From contig OX375874.1 in NCBI GenBank assembly GCA_947359465.1, positions 92,970,172 to 93,034,171 on the forward strand: a DNA stretch of 64,000 nucleotides, read 5' to 3'. Positions within the stretch are counted from its first letter, which is position 1; every line of letters begins with the position of its first letter. A program made the translations under genes and the position numbers. Below are positions 24,780 through 34,257 of the stretch, piece by piece. The notes beneath the pieces are model-generated. The model saw nothing but the letters and a program-made list of their open reading frames with translations, had not been told where the DNA came from and did not search any database. This DNA comes from Metellina segmentata. Taxonomy: Eukaryota > Arthropoda > Arachnida > Araneae > Tetragnathidae.

Positions 24780-25270
24780 AAATATCGTAGTATACCTCAG
24801 AATATACTCTTTCTTACGGTACTATTATTTTTGAAATCGGTTAATAATTAAATTGGATGCGATCAAAAGTTCGTGATACAAAATTCGGAATCTTCGGATA
24901 TTTTCGCTACGTTTTGTTAAAACCGTTATGTCTACGGCAAAAACCATTATTTTTTAAATTTGAGAACATCACTGAATACACTACATTACACTCTTTCTTA
25001 TGGTACAATTATTTTTCAAATTGGTTAATAAACAAAATCGATGCAATTAAAAGTAGGTCATACAATTTTCGGAACTTTCAGATCGTAACTTCCGATACAA
25101 AACTAAAATGGTCATATCTATATAGTATTATTGTTAGTTTTTAATTTTAAAAATATTGCAGTATACCTCAGAATGTACTCTTTCTTACGGTACAATTATT
25201 TTTAAAATTGGTTCATAAATAAATTCGATGCAATCAAAAGTTGGTGACACAAATTTCGTATTTTTCAGTT
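24780..25270 (+). repeat. Three tandem units of about 183 bp in the Helitron leader
   Basis: The block TACTCTTTCTTACGGTACAA, with following TTAATAA...TCGATGCAATCAAAAGT, recurs near 24805, 24990 and 25172. A further landmark, GATGCGGCTATTAGTTTAGG, occurs at 24499 and 25515. Units are moderately diverged. Confidence 0.7.
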
Positions 25271-25847
25271 CGCATAGCTGGTTCGGCAAACAGCAGTGGG
25301 TTGCATTTTCTACTATCGGGTTTGCCAGATATCAAATTTATCGTAGCAACAATTGCCATAAAAACGATTTCTTTTTATTTGGCGAGGAAAAAGGCTCGCT
25401 TTTTTCCCTCTGTTCTCAAGACAGTTTACCGACAAAGTACAATCGTAAAGTTTTGATATTAACACTGTTTACTTAAAATTGTACAGGGAACAAGATACAG
25501 AAGATTTTTTACTGATGCGGCTATTAGTTTAGGGTGCATTAAGTGTTAAAGCAAAACAAAGTGAAATCAATTGCGAAAAACTTTTAATTTTTATCGTTTT
25601 TAATTTTCGTTTGTCCAAATATGTGAGATTTACTTTTCATTTGGTATTCAATCAGTGAGGCTAACTTTTAATTTTAAAAAATTCGGGTTTACTTATTTTT
25701 TTGTATCGTTTGTCAAATTTTAATATTTGTTGCTTTCTTTTACCTTTACTTTTTTACTGTTTAATTTCGTATAGTTATTTTTTATCATTGCTTTTAGGTT
25801 TATTGCTGTTTAATTTGGAATAGTTAATTTTTATTATTTGGGTTTTC

Positions 25848-26180
25848 ATTTACGTTTGTCGGAATCAGTGAGGCTTTTCATTTCGTATCCTTTCCTTTTG
25901 GTTTTTATTTACGTTCGTCACAATATTTGGGTTTTCATTTACGTTTGTCGGAATCAGTGAGGCTTTTCATTTCGTATCCTTTCCTTTTGGTTTTTATTTA
26001 CGTTTGTCACAATTTGTGATGCTTTTTTTTTAACTGTGGATTTTTGGTTTTTATTTACGTTCGTCACAATATTTGGGTTTTTATTTACGTTTGTCGGAAT
26101 CAGTGAGGCTTTTCATTTCGTATCCTTTCCTTTTGGTTTTTATTTACGTTTGTCACAATTTGTGAGGCTTTTTTTTAACT
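25848..26180 (+). repeat. T-rich tandem repeats in the Helitron leader
   Basis: The block CGGAATCAGTGAGGCTTTTC, with CCTTTTGGTTTTTATTTACG after it, is present three times (about 25859, 25949 and 26096) with partial copies between. Confidence 0.75.
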
Positions 26181-26206
26181 GTGGATTGTTTTATTATTGC
26201 TTTTTT

Positions 26207-26371
26207 GTTAATTGCTGTTTTAGTATAGCGATCGTTTCTGCAAATTAATTGTTTCATAGTATCGTTTGAACCCATTTTTTTTTTTTAATTTTTTGTGTTT
26301 GGTTAATTGCTGTTTTAGTATAGCGATCGTTTCTGCAAATTAATTGTTTCATAGTATCGTTTGAACCCATT
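26207..26371 (+). repeat. 70-bp identical direct repeat upstream of the Rep/helicase gene
   Basis: The segments 26207-26276 and 26302-26371 are the same over 70 bp (starting GTTAATTGCTGTTTTAGTAT), with a 95-bp period. The second copy ends 158 bp before the start codon, so it may lie in the promoter or untranslated leader. Confidence 0.8.
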
Positions 26372-26528
26372 TCTTTTATCGTTTTCATTTAAATTCTTTT
26401 GTTTATAATTTTTTAACTGTTCTTTTAATATTATTCCTCTCTTTGTGGGTTTTACTTTTTACCAAACGAAAGTAAAGTTAAATTGTGTTGGTGTGGGTTT
26501 TATTTTCTTGCATTTTTATTTTATAAAA

Positions 26529-29500
26529 ATGCCTCCACGTCGAAAGAAACCATCAATACGTAGCAAAAATGCAAAAGACGTGCAATTTCGGAAAAAACAG
26601 ATGGATGAGAAAAAAAAAGCTGAACAAGAAAAAAAACGCATGTCTAACAGTACAGAAAATATGCCACAGGAACGGTTGGAGAAAAAGAGAAAAGCTGATC
26701 GTACAGGAAGCATGACGGAGCAGCAACTGCAGAAAAAACGTGCAGGTGACCATACTCGAAGCATGACGGAGCAGCGGCTGCAGAAAAAACGTGCAGGTGA
26801 CCATACTCGAAGCATGACGGAGCAGCGGTTGCAGAAAAAACGTGCAGGTGACCATACTCGAAGCATGACGGAGCAGCGACTGCAGAAAAAACGTGCAGGT
26901 GACCATACTCGAAGCATGACGGAGCAGCGACTGCAGAAAAAACGTGCAGGTGACCATACTCGAAGCATGACGGAGCAGCGACTGCACAACAAACGTGCAG
27001 GTGACCGTACAGTTAGTATGACGAAACACAGACTGCAGAACAAACGTGCAGCTGACCGAAGTAATTTACATGATTGTTGTCCAATGGATGTGTCATCTGT
27101 CGTAGCAGGACCATCGGAAGAGTCCATCGCCAGTCTAGCTGAAAGAACAGTTCAAATGAAGCGAGCAGCTAACACAAGTAAGCTATATGCTGTGGACAAA
27201 CCTTCAGAAGATTCTATTGCTCGTTTAGCTGCAAGAAGAGAAAAGGCTCTAGCCGCCAACCGTCTTCATAACGAGCAGCTTCGGAGAGAACGACAAATAG
27301 AGATGGGAGTTGTAACTGCAATTGCATCCGATTATTCATGTGCAATGGATGTTTCATGTTTCGAAGCCGGACCATCCGAAGAGTCCGTCGCCCGTCTAGC
27401 TGCAAGAAAAGCGAACAAATCCCTACTTCATCAGCAATTGCAGAAGGAAAATGAACAATGCGTTCCAATGCAAGATGAGTTTCAAGAATATTGTATTGAA
27501 GAACGTAAACAGAACACAGTTTTTGCTAGAACCAAGCAGAAAAAACTCAGGAAAGCAAAGAAATTGGAATTGGCAGGTGATATATCAACTGGTCAATATG
27601 TCAATGTCGAGAAATACAATATGGGAAACTTAGATGTAAAATGTGTTCATTGCGGAGCGGTGCGTTTTGCCGATCAGAAAGGAAGAACACTGCATTCTTG
27701 TTGCCAGAATGGTAAAGTCACGCTTCCGCCACTCAACGAATACCCACCTCAGCTGAAGGAACTGCTAACATCTGAAAGCAAAGAGGCACAGCACTATAGG
27801 ACAAATATTAGGGCGTACAATTCGTCTTTTGCCTTTGCCACTTTTGGCGCCCACGTGGAAGACATTAAAGGGTTTGGTCCGCCTTTAATCAAGATCCAAG
27901 GGGCCGTTTATCACCATGCCTCAACCTCTTTGGCAAATGTTGGTAGTAATTTGCCAAGGAATGGGCAGATTTATATTTTTGACAATGTGCAAGAGGCCTC
28001 GAAAATGCGAATAAATTTGGAAAACCCCAACTTAAACATTCTTCTGGAGCAGTTACTACGTCACATCAATCCGTATGCTCAGAAGTACAAGATGCTGCGT
28101 GATATCAACATTTCTGGAGAAGAATACGTCTTGAACTTTGCTAAGTATTCATTTGACGACAAGCGAAGATACAACAAGCCAACGTCTTCAGAAGTGGCTC
28201 TTATTATTGTGTCCAAAGACGGGTGTGTTCCAGCCGTGGATCTGCAGGTGTACCCCAAGCAGGAGGATGGCCGTGAAACAACAATTTTGGCACAAACGTC
28301 GCAGCATGCTGATCCCATGACCTTTCCATTGTTGTTTCCGCATGGCGATCTTGGATGGACCTACAACATGTCGACGGAAAAAGGAAAGAAGATAACCCCT
28401 CTTCAGTACTATGGGCACCGATTGGCTCTTCGCCCCAACAAAGGTTTCAATCCGTTGCTAAATGCTGGAAGGTTGACGCAGCAGTACATTATAAACTGTT
28501 ACGTGTTGGTTGAGCGCCAACGACTGGATTTTATTCGGCACAATCAACGATCTCTGCGCACTGAATGCTACCAGGGGATAGTTGACCATGTTGAGAATAA
28601 CGGTTTGAATACAGCCGACAAGGTTCGCCTCGGCACGGCAGTTATTCTACCAGCAACCTACATCGGGTCTCCTCGGTGCATGCAACAGCTGTACCAAGAT
28701 TCAATGGCGATTTGTCGGAAGTCAGGGAGACCGGATTTTTTCATTACAATGACGTGCAATCCCAGATGGTCGGAGATCACCGACACTTTAAAAACGTACT
28801 TTGTGAAAGGTACCACTGCAAATGACATTCCAACAATAGTCACGGACGTGTTCGCAACAAAAGTTAACAAACTCATTAAAGACTTAGTGGAGGAGCGGGT
28901 GTTGGGTCCCATTGTCAATTATGTGTACACCATTGAGTTCCAGAAACGTGGACTACCACATGCCCATATACTAGCAGCGCTAAGAACTGATTGCAAACTC
29001 CTGGAGCCTAAAGATGTGGATCGATTCATAACCGCAGAGCTGTCAGACACGGATTCGTCTCTTCGCTACTATCAACTGCGACACATGATGCATGGACCAC
29101 ACTATGAGGGATTACTCTGTTGGGACAAGGACAAGAAAGTGTGCTCAAAGAAGTTTCCGAAGGAGTTTTGCAATCAAACGGACATGACTGCCGATGGATT
29201 TCCAAAGTACAAGCGCCGTGACAACCGGGACAAGCTTTACGCCTACCATGCTAAGAAAGACGGAAAAGTGCAGCATGTGCATAACGGAATGGTGGTGCCT
29301 CACAATCCATTTCTACTGAAGAAATATGACTGCCACATCAATGTTGAGTACTGTTCCTCCGTGATGGCTTTGAAATACATCCACAAGTACATCCATAAAG
29401 GCCATGATCGTGCGAGCATGGAATTGAAGCAGCATGAAAACAATGAGGTGGAGAAGTACATCGATAGCAGATACGTTAGCCCAATGGAAGCAGCGTGGAG

Positions 29501-31613
29501 ACTAAACGCAATTAAATTGCACGACAGAAGTCACACTGTAGTCAGGCTCCCAGTGCACCTGGACGGACAGCAGTATGTTACATTTCAAGAAGGACATGAA
29601 GAAAGAGTTCTCAACCAAGACTGCAAAACAATGTTAAGTGGATGGTTTGACCTCAACAAGCAAGATGCAGTGTCAAGGAGCATTCTATACGGAAACGTGC
29701 CGGATAATTACACTTGGAATACCAAAAGCAAAAAGTGGACGCCCCGCAAAAGAGCTGCTAATGTGGTGGGACGCATTACCAATATTTCACCAAGGGATGC
29801 AGAAAGATTTTTCTTGAAGCTTACTCTCAACAGAATTACTGGTGCCACCTGCTATCAAGATTTGCGAACCCATGAGGGAGTCGTGTATCCAACATTCCGA
29901 GAAGCTGCGATTGCCATGGGAATAACAGAAGGCAGTGAAGAAGCTAATGCTGTGCTGGAAGAAGCCGCGTCCACTATGATGCCAGGTCCTTTTAGGAGAT
30001 TCTTCGCTTACTACCTGGTTGGGGACGAACCGTCAGATGCATTACAACTGTGGGAGAAGTTTCGAGACGATATGATTAACTATGGCAGCACGGAAAACGA
30101 GGCACTTTGTGATATTGAACACCTGCTCAACTCAGAAAATAGGGCGTGCAAGGATTTCGGACTTCCAAAACCGAATTTTTCAAATGTGCCACAGCCACGC
30201 GTGGACTTAGAACATCATCTACAAAAATGCAATTATATTCAACAAAAGTTCAATGCGGACCAACTCATTGTGTACCAGAGGATCGTTGACTGCATTTCAG
30301 GTAAATCTGAAGACCGCACTCAGTGTTTCTTTATTGATGGGCCGGGTGGGACCGGAAAGACATTCCTGTACACAGGTTTGTATCACAGACTCCTCGTCAT
30401 GGAAAAAAAAATTGTTTGCGTTGCTTGGACCGGAATAGCTTCAATTCTTCTTCCGTGTGGAACCACGTCTCATCGTTTTTTTAACCTGCCCATTGATCTT
30501 AAAGAGGGTGAAATCTGCTTCACAAAGCCTCGTGACAAGCGTCGCCTTCAGGAAACTGATGTTGTTATCTGGGATGAGGCAAGCATGATACCAAGAAAAG
30601 CTCTTGAGATTATCGATCGCACTCTTCGTGACGTCATGGATAATAACATTCCGTTCGGCGGAAAGACATTTATCCTGGGAGGAGATTTCAGACAGGTGCT
30701 TCCCGTTGTTAAAAAAGCTAGCCGACATCAAATCGTGGACGAGTGCATCAAGTCATCTCATCTGTGGACACTCTTTCAGATTCATCACCTGAAGATAAAC
30801 ATGAGAGCGACTGCTGGAGCTGCAAACTTTGCAGACTGGCTGTTGCAGTTCGGTAATGGAGACCTCGATGAACTCAGCGTGGAAAAATCTTCAGATTTTG
30901 CTTGTGCGGATTTGGTCGATTGGTTTTTTGAAAATGTAACAGATGTTACCATTGACCTTCTCACCAGAATAATACTGTCTCCCCAGAATGACGAAGTTAA
31001 CCGAATAAATGAAATGATTTTGTCCAGGTTACCCGGTAAGGAAGTAGCCAGCTACAGCATCGACAAGGCAACTTTATTTGGAATCGACAAAAGTGATGCA
31101 AGAGAAGAAGAAGCCACTCTTAGGTACGCTGACGAGTATCTGCATTCATTAACGCCTGCTGGAATGCCACCACACAAGTTAAAGTTAAAAGTTGGCTGCA
31201 TTGTCATGCTGATTAGAAATCTCTGCATAGCTGATGGCCTCTGTAATGGAACTCGTCTCTTGGTGCAACGAATAGGCAGCAGAGTTTTAACTGTAAACAT
31301 CATCACTGGGGATAAAAAAGGAAACATCGTGGACATACCTAGAATTCAGCTCAACACTTCAAGTGGACATTCTCATCTGCCCTTTGTTTTGTACCGAAGA
31401 CAATTTCCGGTTCGCCTTGCGTTTGCGTTAACAATAAACAAGTCACAAGGGCAGACTTTTGAACACGTAGGTATTTACATTGAACGTCCCATATTTGCAC
31501 ATGGGCAACTATATGTTGCTTTGTCGCGATGTGTGTCTGCTGAAAACATTAAGATCTTTGTAAAAGATGGAAAAAAGATACAAAATATAGTGTATAAAGA
31601 AATATTGCATTAG
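26529..31613 (+). CDS. Helitron Rep/helicase transposase, intact, 1,694 aa
   Basis: This protein nicks, unwinds and transfers one strand of the Helitron in rolling-circle transposition. Visible parts in order: a basic N-terminus with seven near-perfect 17-residue repeats (about 60-176); a Cys/His zinc-binding segment KCVHCGAV...HSCC (about 371-400); the Rep nuclease with HUH motif LPHAHI (His 811 and 813) and two catalytic tyrosines in KYIHKYIHK (950 and 954); then a PIF1-type SF1 helicase with Walker A GPGGTGKT (1271-1278), Walker B IWDEAS (Asp 1349), GGDFRQVLP, and C-terminal NKSQGQTF and LYVALSRC. ATG 26529 (A at -3) is chosen because the frame upstream lacks another ATG. No stop or frameshift is seen, so activity is plausible. 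An AATAAA lies at 31950-31955. Length suits the family. Confidence 0.95.
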   Translation: MPPRRKKPSIRSKNAKDVQFRKKQMDEKKKAEQEKKRMSNSTENMPQERLEKKRKADRTGSMTEQQLQKKRAGDHTRSMTEQRLQKKRAGDHTRSMTEQRLQKKRAGDHTRSMTEQRLQKKRAGDHTRSMTEQRLQKKRAGDHTRSMTEQRLHNKRAGDRTVSMTKHRLQNKRAADRSNLHDCCPMDVSSVVAGPSEESIASLAERTVQMKRAANTSKLYAVDKPSEDSIARLAARREKALAANRLHNEQLRRERQIEMGVVTAIASDYSCAMDVSCFEAGPSEESVARLAARKANKSLLHQQLQKENEQCVPMQDEFQEYCIEERKQNTVFARTKQKKLRKAKKLELAGDISTGQYVNVEKYNMGNLDVKCVHCGAVRFADQKGRTLHSCCQNGKVTLPPLNEYPPQLKELLTSESKEAQHYRTNIRAYNSSFAFATFGAHVEDIKGFGPPLIKIQGAVYHHASTSLANVGSNLPRNGQIYIFDNVQEASKMRINLENPNLNILLEQLLRHINPYAQKYKMLRDINISGEEYVLNFAKYSFDDKRRYNKPTSSEVALIIVSKDGCVPAVDLQVYPKQEDGRETTILAQTSQHADPMTFPLLFPHGDLGWTYNMSTEKGKKITPLQYYGHRLALRPNKGFNPLLNAGRLTQQYIINCYVLVERQRLDFIRHNQRSLRTECYQGIVDHVENNGLNTADKVRLGTAVILPATYIGSPRCMQQLYQDSMAICRKSGRPDFFITMTCNPRWSEITDTLKTYFVKGTTANDIPTIVTDVFATKVNKLIKDLVEERVLGPIVNYVYTIEFQKRGLPHAHILAALRTDCKLLEPKDVDRFITAELSDTDSSLRYYQLRHMMHGPHYEGLLCWDKDKKVCSKKFPKEFCNQTDMTADGFPKYKRRDNRDKLYAYHAKKDGKVQHVHNGMVVPHNPFLLKKYDCHINVEYCSSVMALKYIHKYIHKGHDRASMELKQHENNEVEKYIDSRYVSPMEAAWRLNAIKLHDRSHTVVRLPVHLDGQQYVTFQEGHEERVLNQDCKTMLSGWFDLNKQDAVSRSILYGNVPDNYTWNTKSKKWTPRKRAANVVGRITNISPRDAERFFLKLTLNRITGATCYQDLRTHEGVVYPTFREAAIAMGITEGSEEANAVLEEAASTMMPGPFRRFFAYYLVGDEPSDALQLWEKFRDDMINYGSTENEALCDIEHLLNSENRACKDFGLPKPNFSNVPQPRVDLEHHLQKCNYIQQKFNADQLIVYQRIVDCISGKSEDRTQCFFIDGPGGTGKTFLYTGLYHRLLVMEKKIVCVAWTGIASILLPCGTTSHRFFNLPIDLKEGEICFTKPRDKRRLQETDVVIWDEASMIPRKALEIIDRTLRDVMDNNIPFGGKTFILGGDFRQVLPVVKKASRHQIVDECIKSSHLWTLFQIHHLKINMRATAGAANFADWLLQFGNGDLDELSVEKSSDFACADLVDWFFENVTDVTIDLLTRIILSPQNDEVNRINEMILSRLPGKEVASYSIDKATLFGIDKSDAREEEATLRYADEYLHSLTPAGMPPHKLKLKVGCIVMLIRNLCIADGLCNGTRLLVQRIGSRVLTVNIITGDKKGNIVDIPRIQLNTSSGHSHLPFVLYRRQFPVRLAFALTINKSQGQTFEHVGIYIERPIFAHGQLYVALSRCVSAENIKIFVKDGKKIQNIVYKEILH
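26706..27055 (+). repeat. 51-bp coding minisatellite, 7 units
   Basis: The repeated peptide is TRSMTEQRLQKKRAGDH. Units 2-5 are almost identical at DNA level; the outer units diverge (TGSMTEQQ... first, TVSMTKHRLQNKRAADR last), and an older ninth-like unit precedes them. The period is a multiple of three, so the frame is kept. Long open frames on the opposite strand here are a by-product of the repeat. Confidence 0.9.
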
Positions 31614-31837
31614 ATTTATGTTGCTCTGTCGAGATGTGTCTGCTTAAAGCATTAAGATATTTGTAAAAATATGTCAAAAATATGCAAAATATAGTGTATT
31701 TGTAAGTATTGTTGCATTACATTTATGTAATTCATAACTTATAATTTCAATATCACTTCCTGTTTCATCAATGTCCACCAAGCGTCAGTTCCTGTTGAAA
31801 TATTTTTCTCAAAAACACTAAAAATTAGGCTGTGTTA

Positions 31838-32110
31838 CATCGGGTGGTGGTGGGACTATTTCCTAAAATTATTTATTTTCTTTTTCAGAAAAATAATAAG
31901 GCTACTTGCCTGTGTTTTGTTGGGTGGTGGTGGGACTAATAACCTAAATAATAAACTGTTTTCACTTTTAGCAAAGGAATGAGGCGACATGGCCGTGACA
32001 TGTCGGGTGGTGGTGGGACTTATTCCGAAAATAATTTATGTTCTCTTTCAGGAAAATAATAAGGAAACATAACCCTGTCATGTTGGGTTGTGGTGGGACA
32101 TATTCCTTAT
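31838..32110 (+). repeat. Four tandem units of about 80 bp in the Helitron trailer
   Basis: The motif GGGTGGTGGTGGGAC occurs near 31840, 31923 and 32005, with a GGGTTGTGGTGGGAC version near 32086. Each is followed by AATAAT-rich sequence and a CAGNAAAATAATAAGG block. The G-rich core could form a two-tetrad quadruplex on the sense strand. Confidence 0.8.
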
Positions 32111-32288
32111 AATTTAAACTTGTACATCAAGCAAGCCTTTATTTCGTGTGTTGGTTTGCCAAGCCACTAACCCTCCCCAAAACAAAGCCCTCGCTCTGAC
32201 GTCATGTACCGTAAAGTCAAATCATAGTTATACGAATTATTAACACAGTTTTCGCTGTCCAGTATATTTATTCTTCCAAACAAATATT

Positions 32289-32372
32289 GGTTTGCGAAGC
32301 AAACCTAATGGGATTGCGTAGCAATCCCTGGGGGTTGGCGAGCGTAAGCGAGCAGGGGGCGGAGCCCCCTAG
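32289..32372 (+). terminator. Helitron 3' terminus: three GNA-loop hairpins, then CTAG
   Basis: Three perfect short hairpins lie in series. GGTTTGC-GAA-GCAAACC is at 32289-32305, GGGATTGC-GTA-GCAATCCC at 32310-32328, and AGGGGGC-GGA-GCCCCCT at 32354-32370. The last overlaps the terminal CTAG (32369-32372). A GCGAGC direct repeat sits between the second and third. Most Helitrons have a single subterminal hairpin, which marks where rolling-circle transfer ends. Confidence 0.85.
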
Positions 32373-33163
32373 TAAATAACAAAAATCGGGACTGGAAATG
32401 GAAGTTGATGAATATTATAAGGATTATGCTTTAAATGCTTCGTATAATTAGTTATTAAATTAAATTGATCACTTCTAATGATACTTGATAATGACTTTTG
32501 ATTATTGGTGTCAAAAATATAATTGATCATTATATCTTCATTATCATTATATCTTCATTATCATTATATATTATTGCAAATATGCGCGATTAATAGTTCA
32601 GTGAAATTTTAGACACCATTCCACAAAATATTCGACCATTACAGCTCATCTCAACGATGCATGACATAAGTAAGTTCAACTACTGACTTAACTACTACTG
32701 CAGTAATAACAATAAAGAATATTGTGTATTTCTGGCCCTCCTCTTAAACTGGAACTCTACAGAAAATATAGTATTTTTACAATAAAAAGAGAATTAATTC
32801 TAAATTCATGGAATGCTTTTTTGTCTAATAAAAATGCTAACTACATGTTAAATTGAAACTGAAATGTAAGATTAATTCATTTTTTATCAAATAATCTTAT
32901 ATTATGTAACAGTTTCCGTAATTTATTCTAATAAAAACTGCCAAATCAAATTTTATGACAGACGATTATTTTTGTAGTTTAAGTTGATGAATACTATATC
33001 GTAATTACATAATACTTTTTCTTGCTATGAGTTCTTGTACCGATTCGGTCTTAATATAACATGTATTTAATACATGCATTAATATATACTTCCGAGGTAG
33101 CACAACATCCACAGGAAATTGGAGAAAATTTGTCAATCAAGAATCCATTAGATACCAATCAAT
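32373..33163. other. AT-rich sequence with no recognised feature
   Basis: Starts directly after the Helitron. Short TATCATTATATCTTCATTA repeats are present near 32525-32575. Confidence 0.4.
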
Positions 33164-33290
33164 TGGTTGTTTGGGGCTTATAGCGTCCCAAGGGCCATAC
33201 TTGGCCAAACTGCACCAAATACAAGATGTATAATGTAAATGGAATTCACACTCACGGAAGTCAAGTTTTATTGACACAGAATAAATAAAT
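33164..33290 (+). repeat. Dispersed hairpin repeat
   Basis: Carries GGGCCATACTTGGCCAAACT and CACCAAATACAAGATG. It continues through ATTCACACTCACGGAAGTC to a TTGACACAGAATAAATAAA end that other copies partly share. Confidence 0.45.
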
Positions 33291-33299
33291 ACACCCAGG

Positions 33300-34139
33300 G
33301 AGTCTCCGATGTCAGATAGACCAGTTGAATAATCAAGAACGTATTTTTTAAACAAATAACATTTTCCCCGAAAGCTGTTGTAGGATGATATTAATTTTCT
33401 CCGAATAACAGTTCAGAATCAAGTAGATGCAGTTTCAAAGTCCTAGCCTATCAGCTGTTGAAAAACTGCATAACCTTCGGAAAGAATATGGGAATTTAAA
33501 TTTAGTAGTTTATGAGATTCTAAGGAGATAGATTTATCTCAATGTCTCTTGATATGCAACCATTTTATCTTTATCTGCAAAAACGAAATTTCCCTATCTT
33601 ATTTTCGAGACCTATCTAAACAAATGCCGTATTCATGTCAGATCAAACGGATCCAAATGATTTTTGTTTTTAAATAATTGTTTGGAATTGATAAATTGGG
33701 TTACAGCAAACAGAATTTATTCTTTTAGTGATAAAATATTTTTAAAATGTTTAATCAATAACGGCACAAAACCATAGATAAATTGATTTTTAGAAATTCT
33801 TTCAGATATAGAAATTTCTTCAAATATTCTTTTCGAATTCTTAAAATCTTTTGAAGATGAATAACTAACCTATACTTTTACACGGAAGAAATTCATAAAT
33901 TTTTTTTTAATTCAGCTGATTTGGATTTAAACGTGTTAAGTATTTCAAATAGATATGTTTGGCTCCTGGTTTTTACCCACTGACAGCAAAACAATCTTTC
34001 AAACGGAACTAACTTTGAACACCAAAGCCATGTAGATGAAAAGGGTTCTCATTTCATGGATTAGCAAAAATTCATAAACTTGACGAGTACAAAATATATT
34101 TCTGGCCAGGCCAATAGGAGTTATACCTAGAGGAATATA
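33300..34139. other. AT-rich sequence with no recognised feature
   Basis: No gene or repeat boundary recognised. Confidence 0.4.
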
Positions 34140-34257
34140 AAAGTTTTATTTGAATTTTTTTGGCGACCTGCTAAAATCGTATTCAAAAACAAGCCGACGT
34201 CACATTTGAACACGCAGAAAACAGAAACAACACACTAAAACACGCCACAACACAGCC
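34140..34257 (-). repeat. Dispersed repeat of unknown class, copy 2
   Basis: The reverse complement aligns with 8575-8700 and 63836-63960, with the best match at TTGTTTTTGAATACGATTTT and the CGCCAAAAAAATTC end. Confidence 0.45.

Larger units (their letters stand above)
24325..32372 (+). mobile_element. Autonomous Helitron, apparently complete (8,048 bp)
   Basis: Helitrons move by rolling-circle replication, start with TC, end with CTRR after a hairpin, and insert between A and T without target duplication. Here the left end reads A|TCTCTCTATATTAAA and the right end GGAGCCCCCTAG|T. Between them lies one intact Rep/helicase gene with a 2.2-kb repeat-bearing leader and a 0.75-kb trailer. A start four bases later (24329) would look more like the TCTATATA start of the small relatives; 24325 is preferred because it is preceded by A. 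The 3' 85 bp is shared with the elements at 16051, 38713 and 58842, which it could mobilise. Confidence 0.85.

Noticed and set aside
26445..26528. Extension of the Helitron protein 28 residues upstream
   Set aside because: That extension begins at a GTG codon. The first ATG in frame is 26529, followed by a basic segment, as expected of a eukaryotic start.
26516..27127. Long open frames on the minus strand (203 and 158 codons) opposite the Helitron gene
   Set aside because: They are the antisense of the 51-bp coding repeat; periodic sequence without stops in one frame tends to open others. No domain is present.
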